A stretch of DNA of 5,764 nucleotides from an uncultured Campylobacter sp. (GTDB lineage: Bacteria > Campylobacterota > Campylobacteria > Campylobacterales > Campylobacteraceae), in assembly GCF_938031315.1 (NCBI RefSeq), contig NZ_CALHHT010000490.1, positions 1 to 5,764 on the forward strand. The letters run 5' to 3'. The translations under genes and the position numbers were made by a program. Positions 5,641-5,764 of this stretch are shown here, piece after piece. The notes beneath the pieces were generated by a model. That model saw only the letters and a program-made list of their open reading frames with translations, was not told where the DNA came from and did no database searches. Each line of letters begins with the position of its first letter. Position 1 is the first letter of the stretch.

Positions 5641-5764
5641 CGATTGCGCGATAAAATTCCTAGGACGCGCAACCCGGGCGAGATTTTAAAATTTAAAAAT
5701 CCCGCACTCAAGAAAAAAGCGATAAAATTTTAGGCTCGTTTTTTGGATTTTTTTAACACCAGTG

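Larger units (their letters stand above)
4678..5764. other. Gene-poor region of about 1.09 kb, rich in short AT repeats
   Basis: No frame here gives a recognisable protein with a credible start and ribosome site. The DNA alternates GC-rich blocks with AAATTT or TTAAAATT blocks, unlike the genes on its left. It contains degenerate direct repeats, a nested inverted repeat and one weak minus-strand reading frame, each listed separately. I found no tRNA, no CRISPR array and no insertion-sequence ends. T-tracts at 5739-5744 and 5748-5754 near the right edge could belong to a promoter for a gene beyond the window. The region may be decayed coding sequence or a home for small repeats. Confidence 0.6.

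Noticed and set aside
4678..5764. A tRNA or other known structured RNA in the gene-free region
   Set aside because: I found no T-loop GTTCGA-type sequence with a pairing acceptor stem and no recognisable conserved RNA core.

Overview
The window looks like a piece of a Campylobacter chromosome, probably one of the species with mid-range GC (the C. gracilis / showae / rectus / curvus group). I infer this from four things: the class II DAHP synthase that epsilonproteobacteria use, a promoter with a clear TATAAT box and T-tracts in place of a -35 box, the very frequent AAATTT word on both strands, and a mix of GC-rich coding sequence with AT-rich stretches. The species was not confirmed by any search.

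Layout. Positions 5-1803 hold two AT-rich plus-strand genes, 17 bp apart, for unrecognised membrane proteins. They are diverged paralogues with the same plan: a polar Asn/Lys/Ser-rich N-terminus, a shared ARDxxKEPxxxKD motif, then membrane segments set between beta-rich stretches. A 14-codon micro-ORF at 1820-1864 may be a trace of a third unit. Reading toward them on the minus strand is a two-gene operon: rarD (2347-3219, an EamA/DMT-family transporter), then a gene for a small membrane-anchored, helix-rich protein (1944-2354) that overlaps rarD by 8 bp and has its Shine-Dalgarno inside the rarD 3' end. A 104-bp divergent promoter region (3220-3323) separates rarD from the plus-strand class II DAHP synthase gene (3324-4667), the entry enzyme of the shikimate pathway. 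That gene ends in a near-perfect hairpin whose loop contains its stop codon.

The last 1.09 kb (4678-5764) has no convincing gene. It holds short degenerate repeats built on AAATTT and CCGTG, a 42-nt nested inverted repeat, and one weak Cys-containing minus-strand reading frame (5194-5457) that may be a gene remnant.

RarD and DAHP synthase are recognised with high confidence. They are housekeeping genes, and nothing links their functions beyond being neighbours. The unexplained material is the tandem membrane-protein pair on the left and the repeat-rich gene desert on the right. I see no complete defence, mobile or CRISPR system.
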